Shown here in pieces: positions 25,223-33,815 of a stretch of DNA of 54,611 nt. The DNA comes from Lentisphaeria bacterium (GTDB lineage: Bacteria; Verrucomicrobiota; Lentisphaeria; Oligosphaerales; Oligosphaeraceae). The notes beneath the pieces are model-generated. The model did no database searches, was not told the origin of the DNA, and saw only the letters and a list, made by a program, of their open reading frames with translations. The stretch covers positions 1 to 54,611 of the forward strand of contig JAEEYQ010000056.1 of NCBI GenBank assembly GCA_016288215.1, read 5' to 3'. The stretch's first letter is position 1; every line of letters starts with the position of its first letter. Position numbers and translations under genes: made by a program.

Positions 25223-27166
25223 CTACAGCTCCTGTCCGCTGACGGTGTCCAGAAGCCGGAAGGCCTCGATGTGCATCTTGGGTTCCGACACATAGGTGAA
25301 TTCGCAGCGGCTGTCTTTCTGCAGGTCATCGAAGACACGGCTGTCTTCGTTCTTAAGTCGTTCCAGAATATGGGGATGCACAACAATTGTGATCTTCTGG
25401 CCGGGCTTGCGGCGGGCCAGCAGCTCGTTGAGGCGCCGCTGAATCTCCACGCTGACGGAGACATCGGACTTGACCAGTCCGCTGCCTTTGCAGTAGGGAC
25501 AGCTGTCGAAGATGGCGCTTTCCACGCTCTCGTCCTCCCGCTGGCGGGTCATCTCCAGCAGGCCCAAGGGGGAGAGGGGATAGATTTTGGTGCGGGCGCG
25601 GTCTTCCGCAAGCTGTTCCTTCAGCGCCTTGTAGACTTTCTGCTGGTCCTGCTTCTGCCGCATGTCAATCAAATCCAGAACGATGATGCCGCCGGCGTTG
25701 CGGAGGCGCAGCTGGCGGGCGATTTCCGCCACGGCCTCCAGATTTGTGGTCAGAATGGTCTCCGGCTGGTCCTTGCCGCTGCGGTTCTTCCCTGTATTGA
25801 CGTCGATGGCGATGAGTGCCTCGGTCTCGTCAATGCAGATGTAGCCGCCGCTAGGGAGCTTGACGGTGCGGCTGAAAATGCTGTCCAGCTGATGGGACAG
25901 CCCGTATTTGATGAAGATGGGGGTGGGGTTCTGGTAGAATTTCAGCCGGGTGGAGTCCTTTTTGTTGAAACGCTCCAGCAGCTCGTTGGCGCGGTTGTAG
26001 ACGTCTTGGGAGTCGACGACCACCTCGTCGATGTCCTCCGTCAGGCAGTCGCGCAGGGCGCGTTCCACCAAATCGGCCTCCTGATAGACGCAATAGGGGG
26101 CGCGATGTTTGGCGGCCAGGGCCTCGCCCTTCCGCCAGTTGTCCAGCAGGAGATCCAGGTCGCGCTGGAAATGCTCCTTTTTGCGGCCCTCGCCGACGGT
26201 GCGGCAGATGAGTCCCATGTTGGCGGGAAGGTCCAGGCTGCGGATCATCTTGCGCAGGCGGTCCCGCTCCTCCCGTTCCTCAACTCGTTTGGACACACCA
26301 ATATGCGTGGAATTCGGCAGCAGCACGAGATAGCGGCCGGGGATGCTCAGGTTCGTGGTGACGCGGGCGCCTTTGGTGCCGATGGGGCCTTTGGTGACCT
26401 GAACCAAAATCTCCTGATCCACTTTGAAGAGGGACGGAATGTCGTCCACGGTGGGCTGAGGCTTCGAGGGCCGCTTTGGCCGTTTGCGCCGCGTGGAGTT
26501 GTTGGCTTTTGGCGCGCCATCGGCGGACTGTCCATCGGCAGTGGGTTTCGCGGCGGTCGGTCTGGTCGGCTGTCCAGCCGACTGGGGGGATGGCCGATTG
26601 ACTTGTTTTGTTGTAAATTGTTGCGGTGCAGATGATTGTGTGTCAATGGCCTTTTTCGGCTGGAAGAAGGCCTTCATCCGCTCGAAGAACGTCAGCGGTC
26701 TGGCGGGCTTGGCGGGAGCGGGTTCGGATACAGCCTTGTGGCCCATGACTTTGGGAGAATTCGGGGGCATGGCTCCCGTCCGTCCGCCGCGGGGAGGTCT
26801 CTGCCCCTGTGGCGGGACGGCTCCGTTCGGCTGCTGTTGCTGTGGTTGCTGGGGTTGCTGGGGTTTCTGCGATTGACGCTGCTGCTGTTGCCGTGGCGAC
26901 TCCTCCGCGTCGCTGTCTCCGTCCTCCAGCATTTCCTGCGTGGCGGGCAACATGTCCCAATAGTGGAGAAAGGCGTTCTTTCCGCAGCCAATGTCAATGA
27001 AGGCGGCCTGAAGGGACGGTTCAAGGTTCTTGATCCGCCCTTTGTATATGGAACCCACCAGCCGGTCCTTGGAGGTGCTTTCCATGAAGAAGTCATGCAG
27101 AACTCCGTCATGCACAACGGCGACCCGGGTCTGCATCTCTTCTCGGTTAATCAAAATCTGTTTCAT
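25223..27166 (-). CDS. rng: Ribonuclease E/G family endoribonuclease with a long disordered insertion
   Basis: A 647-residue endoribonuclease for rRNA maturation and mRNA decay. The S1-type N-terminus (KQILINREEMQTRVAVV..., IYKGRIKNLEPSLQAAFIDIG) is interrupted after residue 75 by about 170 residues rich in Gln, Pro and Lys. It resumes at ILVQVTKGPIGTKGARVTT. The DNase I-like catalytic domain has both metal-binding Asp residues (IAIDVNTGK and IVLDLIDM), and the zinc-link motif CPYCKGSG follows. It has the length and end of RNase G, without the C-terminal degradosome scaffold of RNase E. ATG 27166 is chosen over a TTG four codons upstream. fmt lies 87 nt upstream. Confidence 0.93.
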   Translation of the reverse strand: MKQILINREEMQTRVAVVHDGVLHDFFMESTSKDRLVGSIYKGRIKNLEPSLQAAFIDIGCGKNAFLHYWDMLPATQEMLEDGDSDAEESPRQQQQRQSQKPQQPQQPQQQQPNGAVPPQGQRPPRGGRTGAMPPNSPKVMGHKAVSEPAPAKPARPLTFFERMKAFFQPKKAIDTQSSAPQQFTTKQVNRPSPQSAGQPTRPTAAKPTADGQSADGAPKANNSTRRKRPKRPSKPQPTVDDIPSLFKVDQEILVQVTKGPIGTKGARVTTNLSIPGRYLVLLPNSTHIGVSKRVEEREERDRLRKMIRSLDLPANMGLICRTVGEGRKKEHFQRDLDLLLDNWRKGEALAAKHRAPYCVYQEADLVERALRDCLTEDIDEVVVDSQDVYNRANELLERFNKKDSTRLKFYQNPTPIFIKYGLSHQLDSIFSRTVKLPSGGYICIDETEALIAIDVNTGKNRSGKDQPETILTTNLEAVAEIARQLRLRNAGGIIVLDLIDMRQKQDQQKVYKALKEQLAEDRARTKIYPLSPLGLLEMTRQREDESVESAIFDSCPYCKGSGLVKSDVSVSVEIQRRLNELLARRKPGQKITIVVHPHILERLKNEDSRVFDDLQKDSRCEFTYVSEPKMHIEAFRLLDTVSGQEL

Positions 27167-27253
27167 AAATCCAATCAAAAACTCCGAAATAAAGCGAAAA
27201 GGTCAACGGCGGGTCCGCCATGGCAAGATGGCCAGGGGAAAGCCGCCGGAATG

Positions 27254-28255
27254 TCATTTTTTCTTCTTGTTGTCCTTTGGGGGCGGCACATAGTCCGGCA
27301 GGACGGTTCCGATGGCGAAACGATATCCGTTCAGCAGGGCGGCCACGGACACTTCCGTCTTTCCTTCGGGAATCAGGTCGGTGATGCGCAGCGCCCCTTC
27401 CGAACAGGCGACCAGCAGGCCTTTCTTGTCCGATTCAAGCAGCGTTCCCGGCTGGCAGACAGCTCCATTCCAGCTTTCGGCCACGGCATGGGTCAGCTGG
27501 ATTTGCCGCATTTTGCCGCCGATGGGCAGGAGGGCGGTGACGCGTGGCCATGGCGAGTAGGCCCGAACCATGCGCTCCAGCACAATGGCTGGCTGGGCCC
27601 AACGCATCGCGCCATGCTCCTTCTTGATTTTGCGGGCATAGGAGGATGTCGCGTCGTCCTGTGGCCGCCATTGCAGATGGTTCCGCGCCACGTCCCAAAT
27701 GGTGTCCACCACATGGGCGGCGGCCAGCTCGCCCAGCTTCTGCTCCAGTTCGCTGCCTGTCTCTTGGCCAATGGGGCATGTTACGGTTCGATAGACGCCG
27801 CCCGTGTCCAGACCCGCCTCCATGTTCATGAAGGTGACGCCGCTTTCGTCGTCGCCGTTGAGAATGGCCGCCTGGATGGGCGAGGCGCCGCGGTATTTGG
27901 GCAGGATGGAGGCATGGATGTTGAGGCAGCCGAAGGGCGGCAGCTCCAGCAGGGCGGGTTTCAGAAGCTGCCCAAAGGACGCCACGACCAACAGCTCCAC
28001 GGAGAGGTCACGCAGCTTTTGGTGAAATTCCTCCGTGTTCACATCATTCAGGCGGTCCACATGAAGCCCCTGCTCCTCCGCCGCCGAAGTCAACGGTGTG
28101 GGAGTGTCAATCTGTCTACGTCCCGCTGGCCGGTCCGGCTGAGAGCCGATTCCTGTCAAGTCAATGCGGTCGCTCTCCTTCAATGCGGCAAGGATCGGAA
28201 CGCCTAGACTTCCAGCGGAAAGATAGTAGATGCGAACGGGCTGTTCATTTTGCAT
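27254..28255 (-). CDS. fmt: Methionyl-tRNA formyltransferase
   Basis: A 333-residue enzyme that formylates initiator Met-tRNA using 10-formyltetrahydrofolate. It shows the N-terminal Rossmann start (RIYYLSAGSLGVPILAAL), SQPDRPAGR near residue 37, the catalytic-region motif LNIHASILPKYRGASPI near 110 with the Asn-His pair, and TFMNMEAGLDTGG near 140. The C-terminal OB-fold domain (about 210-320) is complete. The lysine-rich tail PPPKDNKKKK is unusual but short. The sequence before the ATG is pyrimidine-rich with no ribosome site. First gene of the fmt-rng-dnaE-dus-PHP run. Confidence 0.96.
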   Translation of the reverse strand: MQNEQPVRIYYLSAGSLGVPILAALKESDRIDLTGIGSQPDRPAGRRQIDTPTPLTSAAEEQGLHVDRLNDVNTEEFHQKLRDLSVELLVVASFGQLLKPALLELPPFGCLNIHASILPKYRGASPIQAAILNGDDESGVTFMNMEAGLDTGGVYRTVTCPIGQETGSELEQKLGELAAAHVVDTIWDVARNHLQWRPQDDATSSYARKIKKEHGAMRWAQPAIVLERMVRAYSPWPRVTALLPIGGKMRQIQLTHAVAESWNGAVCQPGTLLESDKKGLLVACSEGALRITDLIPEGKTEVSVAALLNGYRFAIGTVLPDYVPPPKDNKKKK

Positions 28256-28641
28256 AAGAGGAAAAAGGAAATCGTCGAAGATGTCAGATGCAGGGTTGAG
28301 GAGAAATTGCGGACGGCCATAATGCTGAAACTGAATCTAATAATATAGCTGTTCTTTCCACAAAAGGAAATCACCCCCGCATGAACAAATCCGAAAGACA
28401 TGTGGGCTATTCGAAATTCAATTTGGAATGATTCAGGAGGGGTTGCCCTGAAAACAGCCGTTGGCCATCGTTGTAAATCAGCCGCTTTGCCGCTCCTCTT
28501 CCGTGCATGACGACCAGTGGGCCTGCTCCGCATCATGCTTTGCAAGTCCTTGAACAGGAGGAACTTAGTATGAATCAACAAGGCGTATTGGATCAAGTTG
28601 TCCTATACGCCTTGTATGTCATTGTGGTTAAGGAAGTTCCA
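28256..28641. other. Intergenic region with a perfect 11-bp inverted repeat
   Basis: 386 nt between the LpoB-like gene end and fmt, both on the minus strand. The only clear structure is ACAAGGCGTAT (28578-28588) with its exact complement at 28605-28615, a 16-nt loop, about 27 nt beyond the LpoB stop. It lacks a T-run, so it is at most a weak terminator or an RNA-stability element. The rest should contain the fmt promoter, but no convincing hexamer pair was found. Confidence 0.5.
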
Positions 28642-29262
28642 CTACCAGCCGATGGCGCCTCGTTTGGCGGTCTTGCGGATTTCCGCCTCGTCCATCCAGT
28701 CGATTTTGCCAGTGCGCATGTTGAAGAGCTTGAACGTCAATTTGTAGTAGACGTCCTTTACCACGCCGTTAGTCTCTTGGAGCTCAATGAGATAGCCCCG
28801 CAGGATGTAGTCCTGCACCGCCCGTCCGGCCACGTTCATGACGTCGGCGGGATTGTAGCCTGGGTTGTCCATCATCTTGAGGATGTTTTGGGTGATTTCG
28901 TCATTCATGTCCATTTCCACCACATCGAATTTGCCGGAGTTGATGAGGCGGATTTTGACGGAGTCCCCCAAGGAGTCCAACGGAAGGCCCAGGTTGTAGG
29001 AGCGGTTTTCAATGAGGCCGAAGGCGAGGACGGGAGTCTTATCGCCAAACTGTTTGGCCAGCTTATTGGTCAGACCTTGGCTGCTGAGCATGGAGTCCAC
29101 CATCTGGTTGGTGCACTGCTGGAAATCGGAGGCGCCGAAGCCGGTGGTCAGGGTGCGGACATCGTCCGGCCGCGTGCGTTGGATGTCCGGGCCGCTGACA
29201 CAGCCACCGAAGAGGATGCAAAGGCCGCAGGATATGGAAAAGAGGATGTGCGATGTTTTCAT
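28642..29262 (-). CDS. LpoB-like penicillin-binding-protein activator lipoprotein
   Basis: A 206-residue outer-membrane lipoprotein (signal peptide with lipobox FGGC, Cys near residue 21). The core fits the LpoB/PBP-activator family: DDVRTLTTGFGASDFQQCTNQMVDSML, then PVLAFGLIENRSYN, an FDVVEMD segment and a C-terminal strand region KLTFKLFNMRTGKIDW. In enterobacteria LpoB stimulates PBP1b peptidoglycan synthesis. It follows a YcfL gene and a COG3014 lipoprotein gene, a grouping seen in other Gram-negative genomes. The start at 29262 has AAGGA 10 nt upstream; an in-frame ATG at 29295 would place extra residues before the signal. Confidence 0.85.
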   Translation of the reverse strand: MKTSHILFSISCGLCILFGGCVSGPDIQRTRPDDVRTLTTGFGASDFQQCTNQMVDSMLSSQGLTNKLAKQFGDKTPVLAFGLIENRSYNLGLPLDSLGDSVKIRLINSGKFDVVEMDMNDEITQNILKMMDNPGYNPADVMNVAGRAVQDYILRGYLIELQETNGVVKDVYYKLTFKLFNMRTGKIDWMDEAEIRKTAKRGAIGW

Positions 29263-29334
29263 GGAAAGGGGTTCCTTCTTCATAATGAGGGGCATAAAGA
29301 ATGACGGAATGATGACTCGATGTTCAACGGCGGC

Positions 29335-29760
29335 TCAATAGCGAATGTCGGGCCGGATGCGGACGATGAAGGTTTTGGCGCTTGCGTCGGGGGAGACAGC
29401 CTGAAGCCGCAGCACTTCGCCGCCGTGGATGATATTCTGCTGAGCGGCGCGTTTGCCTGGATAAAGCTCCATGCCCGTCGCGTCCAGCCAGACGAACTGG
29501 TATTGGAAGGCATAGTCCCGCTTGGCCAGGCTTTGGATCTCCAGCTGTGCGAAGAGGAGGCCGTCCTGCCGGACGTTGGCGTTGGCGCTGCGGACGACTA
29601 GATAGCGGGCCATGGTGTTGTCGTTGACTACAAGGAAGGGGGCGAGGGCTTGGTCCACGACGGTGGCGCCGGTTTCCATTCCCGTGGTACGTGGAGTCTG
29701 ACAGCCAGCCAGGCACAGAACCAGGCTGGCGGCGAAGAGGGTGTACAGCAGTTGTTTCAT
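29335..29760 (-). CDS. YcfL-family (DUF1425) lipoprotein
   Basis: A 141-residue lipoprotein with a clear lipobox (LAGC, Cys near residue 20) and the YcfL/DUF1425 domain: LVVRSANANVRQDGLLFAQLEIQSL then YAFQYQFVWLDATGMEL. In E. coli ycfL is encoded beside lpoB. The partner LpoB-like gene follows 72 nt downstream here, so conserved linkage supports both calls. AGGAGG precedes the ATG; longer in-frame starts exist but put a signal peptide in mid-protein. Confidence 0.88.
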   Translation of the reverse strand: MKQLLYTLFAASLVLCLAGCQTPRTTGMETGATVVDQALAPFLVVNDNTMARYLVVRSANANVRQDGLLFAQLEIQSLAKRDYAFQYQFVWLDATGMELYPGKRAAQQNIIHGGEVLRLQAVSPDASAKTFIVRIRPDIRY

Positions 29761-29785
29761 GGCTTTCCTCCTGATTTTGAACGGG

Positions 29786-31183
29786 TTATCGTGATAGGAC
29801 AGTGGATTGGTGGCGGACACAGCCAGGGACGGACGTGCAGTGCAGCAGCGTGGTCCTTCCGGCGGCGACGGGCACGGTGGCGGTTTGGGGTGCATAGGCG
29901 TCCGTGCCATACAGAACGAGAGAATGGGTTCCCTCCGGAAGACGGAAACGGGCGACTTGGGTGAAACGGGGCAGGGTCAGCCAGCTGCGCAGGTCAGGCG
30001 GCTGCATGTGGGAGCCGAAGATGCCGTACAGCATGGCGAAGACCGTAAAGTCGCTTCCCATCGACTCATAGCCCGCATATTGAACCGCGGTGGCCGCCGC
30101 CGCCCGCAGAACGCTGCGGAAAATAATGGCCGGCAGCTCCTCCGAAAGGGCCTTCATGGCCAGAAACAGCATGTCATTGGCGACTTCCGTCTGGGCGATG
30201 GGCTGGCTGCTTCCCTCTTGGCAGAGGATCAGCGGGCGGGGGACTTGGAGGGACTTACGGTAGATGGGGAAACTGAAGGGGATGAACATGATTCGGATGC
30301 GTCCGTTGACGGGAATGGGAATCGGCAGGGTGAGGGAGACGGGGGATTTGGGGTCGATGTACCCCTGTTCATAGAAGACCACCACGTCTCCCATGCCGTC
30401 CGTTGGCGGCACACCGCCGGACAGGAGGCTTTCCATGCGGGCGGCGTCCGCATGGAAAGTCTGATTTGCAGGCTGAAGCGCCATGGCCTTTTGATAGGCC
30501 AGCCGGGCGTTGTTCCAGTCCTGATGCAATTCATAGTGGACTCCCGCCAGATAATAGGCGTAGGCGTTTTCAAAGGAGTTGAGCAGCTTGGCCGCCTCTT
30601 GGTTGAATTCGGCGTATGCCTGCTGGAAGTCCCCGTTGCCCATGATGGAGCCGGCCTCCGACGTGGCTTTTGCCTTTTCCACTTCCTTATAGTATTTCCG
30701 TTCCTCCTGGGCCATCTGGAACACGATGTTGTTGATTAAGGGGAACAGGTTCTCCGGATGACCCAAGGCCAGCTGGTTGAAGTATTCGGACACATAGAGG
30801 AAAATCCGCTCGTAGCCTTTCCATGTGTAGTCCATGACCAGGTCGCTGGTGGCGATGGCCGCCAGACTCTTCGCATTGGCGGAGACGCTGAAGAGGGGGC
30901 TGCCGTCGTCGTCGAGAAAATAGCCAAAGGCCCGCATGTAGTCCTGGCTGCTTTGCTCCAGCTGGCCAGTCAGCTGGCTGACGCGGCCGCGCTCCAGCGA
31001 CCCCAGCAGTTTGTTGGCGCCGCTGTCGACCTGTTTGTCCAAAAAGGAGCCGGAGATGGGCTGCCCGCATGCAATTCCAGTCTTAACTGCTTCCATATCA
31101 ACAGGATACGGAGTTGCGCAGCCCCACAGTAACAGCAGGACGGCGGTCAAAACAGTCAAGTTTTGGACGATGCGGAAGTTCAT
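29786..31183 (-). CDS. COG3014-family lipoprotein with TPR-like region
   Basis: A 465-residue lipoprotein (lipobox LWGC, Cys near residue 22). The N-terminal half is helical with TPR-like units (AYYLAGVHYELHQDWNNARLAYQKAMAL near residues 210-240). The C-terminal half has a proline-rich strand region (LPIPIPVNGRIRIMFIPF) and a final domain with DLRSWLTLPRFTQVARFRLPEGTHSL. Such COG3014 proteins are found next to ycfL and lpoB-type genes; their role is not established but the context suggests peptidoglycan synthesis support. The YcfL gene starts 25 nt after its stop. No strong ribosome site. Confidence 0.8.
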   Translation of the reverse strand: MNFRIVQNLTVLTAVLLLLWGCATPYPVDMEAVKTGIACGQPISGSFLDKQVDSGANKLLGSLERGRVSQLTGQLEQSSQDYMRAFGYFLDDDGSPLFSVSANAKSLAAIATSDLVMDYTWKGYERIFLYVSEYFNQLALGHPENLFPLINNIVFQMAQEERKYYKEVEKAKATSEAGSIMGNGDFQQAYAEFNQEAAKLLNSFENAYAYYLAGVHYELHQDWNNARLAYQKAMALQPANQTFHADAARMESLLSGGVPPTDGMGDVVVFYEQGYIDPKSPVSLTLPIPIPVNGRIRIMFIPFSFPIYRKSLQVPRPLILCQEGSSQPIAQTEVANDMLFLAMKALSEELPAIIFRSVLRAAAATAVQYAGYESMGSDFTVFAMLYGIFGSHMQPPDLRSWLTLPRFTQVARFRLPEGTHSLVLYGTDAYAPQTATVPVAAGRTTLLHCTSVPGCVRHQSTVLSR

Positions 31184-31207
31184 GACGGGAGGCTCAATGG
31201 AGGATGG

Positions 31208-31885
31208 TCAGAACGCGAAGTTCAGAATTGGCATGAAGGGGACGGTGGAGTCTTTGATGACGTTGATCAGGCCAATCTGGAGGCCGTTGCAGTTTTGCGT
31301 CATGTTGACTAGACCGATTTGGAGGCCATAAAGTTCCTCCGTCTCGTTGTAGAGGCCAACCTGGAAGCCATGGAGGCCGCCCACCGTGTTGACGCAGGCG
31401 ATTTGGAAGCCGTTCATGTTGGCCGTGGGGAGGTTGTAGTTGGCCACGGTGGAAATCTGCAGGCCAACCATGTCTCCCTTCACGCTATTGGCGATGCCGG
31501 CCAGCTGGATGGCGTTGGCCCGCTGGTCGACCTCGTTCCAGATGCCGCACAGCTGGATGCCCGTCAAATCGCCGCAGACCTTGTTTGCCAGAACGCCGAT
31601 GTCCAGAAAGCCCACATTGTTGTGGGTTCCGGTAAAGAGGTTGAGGCGAAGTCCCACAATGTCATAGACTTCAGACGGAAACTGCGCCGGCGTGACGATG
31701 GAGATGGCGATGGGCGAGATGCCGGCGGGGGGCAGACGCTGCGGATAGGGATTGGCCATGCCATGGACTTCCGTCTCCCGCTGCTGGGGTGGGGCGAATT
31801 CTGTGCGCAAATTCTGTTCCTGCGAGCGGAGGGTTTGGGCGCAAATGGCCAGCACGGCGCAAGATAGAAGGATTCGAATGTTCAT
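31208..31885 (-). CDS. Exported GLQIGLVN-repeat surface protein (LA_2272-like)
   Basis: A 225-residue protein with a signal peptide (residues 1-19). The body consists of repeated strand units of about 17-25 residues ending in patterns such as VGLQISTVANY, GFQIACVNTV, GFQVGLYNET, YGLQIGLVNMT and NGLQIGLINVI. This resembles the surface-repeat family first named from Leptospira LA_2272. The regular repeats suggest a beta-solenoid or beta-barrel-like surface protein. The COG3014 gene starts 24 nt downstream, so it is probably the first gene of this envelope operon. AGGAGG precedes the ATG. Confidence 0.82.
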   Translation of the reverse strand: MNIRILLSCAVLAICAQTLRSQEQNLRTEFAPPQQRETEVHGMANPYPQRLPPAGISPIAISIVTPAQFPSEVYDIVGLRLNLFTGTHNNVGFLDIGVLANKVCGDLTGIQLCGIWNEVDQRANAIQLAGIANSVKGDMVGLQISTVANYNLPTANMNGFQIACVNTVGGLHGFQVGLYNETEELYGLQIGLVNMTQNCNGLQIGLINVIKDSTVPFMPILNFAF

Positions 31886-32142
31886 GGCTACCTCCTATGG
31901 GTTGATGATGAACGGTTGATGTCTAATGTTACAATAACGGATGAAACGACGACATATTGAGGGAATTCTCTTTTCTCTGCCGTATTCTTTCCTCTAAAAA
32001 CGTGACGAAAGCCGTTTTTTCGCTCTATATTTCCATATGAGGAGTTCATTGGCCCCGAATCACACAGAAATGGTCGGAAGCGTTCAGTGGAGGTCAGTGG
32101 ACCGGCCATCTCGGGATTGTCCCCCCATGGCATGGCGATGCG

Positions 32143-33615
32143 TCAACGCGGCTCATGGCGTGCATCTGATGCGGCGGCCATGGGGCAGCGGTCGCATTGC
32201 ATGTCCAAAGTCAGGCAGAATCGGCGATAGATGTCCAGCAGGCCCTGCTGTCGGGACAGGTTGTCCACCACTTCACGACAACGGGAGGGCGGCATGAAGA
32301 AGCGTTGAACGGCCTCCTTCAGGAGCCGGTTCTCCTGGCTTCGGGGCAGCAAGAGGAAGGCGTCCCGTGCCACGGCGGCGGCCGTGGGGCTGGAGGCGGG
32401 CTCCATCGTCGGCCGCCGATGCAGATAAGGCAGAATCACGTTGCCGACAATGTCGATGCGGCGAGGCAGCCCCAGCAGGTCGGCTGGCGGGCGGATGCGG
32501 TGGCAGAAGTCCACACAGCCACGCCATTGATCCTGCCCTTTCATCGGTTCCAGCAGCAAATCCAGAAGAGCCTTTGGGGTGGTTGCGGTCTGGCTGCAGG
32601 CGTGAAGCCATCTGGCGGGGGCGTATTGGGTATGGCGGAGCCAGGCCAGCCCGGCGGCCAGTCGTCTGCAAGGACTATTGTAGGGGCGGGCATGGCTTCG
32701 ACTCCAGGGCAGCTCCAGTCGAGGGGCGCCATGGGACCACCATCGGTTCCACAGGTCCTTGAGCAAGGTGACCCATTCAGGAAGAACCGGCTCCCGCGTG
32801 GGATCCGCCAAAAGCCCCGCCATGCCGAACAGCATGGCTTCCCGATCCGCTTCATCCTTCAGCGCAAGGAGTTCCACAAGGGGAAGCTGCTCCGCAAGCA
32901 TGCGGAAAGCCGTCCGATTGCTTTTGTAGCCCAGACCATCAAACACGGCCTCGTACAGGGCCTGATCCGCCCCACGCTCCCGAACGGCCTGCGTCAAGGC
33001 GTCGCCGCGGCTTTCCATGCGGGACAGGCCCGCCACGGCGAGAGTCCGCTGGATGACATCGTTCTCCAGTGCCGCCCAACGTCTTGCACATTCGCCAAAG
33101 GGGACTTTCTGTGCATAGGCGTAGCGGGCGTCCTCCGTGTCCCACAGCAGCCGCTGCCAGGAGGGCTTCAGATAATTGCTCATGACAAGTGTCTCCGCTC
33201 CAAGAACTTCCACATCCCTGTCATTTTGCCAGACGCCATGAAGGACCACATCCCGATAGGCTGGGTCAGATGGATGTCCATGCCGAATCCAGTCCGACGC
33301 GACACGATGGATTTCCACATCGCCGCTGACCACTTTCCCTTCCACCATCAGCTTGGCATGGGTGAAATCCGGGCCGCCGGACACGTTCCATGTGCCAGGG
33401 GACAGCACGGAAAGGGTCTTTCCGCTGACCGTCCGCATGGGCTCCCTCAAATGCCGCTCATTCCACACCGCCTGAAGAAAGCGTTCCCCCGGCTCCTGGG
33501 GGCCATAGTCCGCATCCTCTTCCCCCAACAGGGATACCTGAAGGCAAAGCGGCCGATAGCGAAGACGGACTTCCCGCTCCAGTCCATCGGAAGCCATGTA
33601 TTCTTCTTTCTTCAT
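32143..33615 (-). CDS. DUF2851 family protein
   Basis: A 490-residue protein recognised by its N-terminal part: GERFLQAVWNERHL, LSVLSPGTWNVSGGPDFTHAKLMVEGKVVSGDVEIHRVASDW and AYRDVVLHGVW (about residues 40-125). The GPDF...GDVEIH pattern recalls the PD-(D/E)XK nuclease core, but this is inference and no activity is known for DUF2851. The C-terminus has a Cys-rich end (CLTLDMQCDRCPM), possibly a metal site. There is no signal peptide. ATG 33615 is preferred over the TTG two codons upstream; GAGGAG precedes it. It is flanked by short intergenic regions of 257 nt (left) and 200 nt (right) with no clear structure. Confidence 0.85.
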   Translation of the reverse strand: MKKEEYMASDGLEREVRLRYRPLCLQVSLLGEEDADYGPQEPGERFLQAVWNERHLREPMRTVSGKTLSVLSPGTWNVSGGPDFTHAKLMVEGKVVSGDVEIHRVASDWIRHGHPSDPAYRDVVLHGVWQNDRDVEVLGAETLVMSNYLKPSWQRLLWDTEDARYAYAQKVPFGECARRWAALENDVIQRTLAVAGLSRMESRGDALTQAVRERGADQALYEAVFDGLGYKSNRTAFRMLAEQLPLVELLALKDEADREAMLFGMAGLLADPTREPVLPEWVTLLKDLWNRWWSHGAPRLELPWSRSHARPYNSPCRRLAAGLAWLRHTQYAPARWLHACSQTATTPKALLDLLLEPMKGQDQWRGCVDFCHRIRPPADLLGLPRRIDIVGNVILPYLHRRPTMEPASSPTAAAVARDAFLLLPRSQENRLLKEAVQRFFMPPSRCREVVDNLSRQQGLLDIYRRFCLTLDMQCDRCPMAAASDARHEPR

Positions 33616-33815
33616 CCCCAAATCTCCTCAAGGTCATTTTGTGCAATCCATGAATTCTATTTTGATATAAAATAGATTGCATTTTGGCCTTTTCAAGCCA
33701 AATGGGGCGATGAACGTCTTTTGGGACGACAATCGGGTCATGGGCGGCGCAGGAGACGGTCATTGTCCATACTCTTCCTCCCGTCAATGACACCCTTTGT
33801 TCAGCGGGCCATTCA

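Noticed and set aside
28204..28596. Open frame of 130 codons upstream of fmt
   Set aside because: Overlaps the fmt 5' end and intergenic DNA, no motif or ribosome site.
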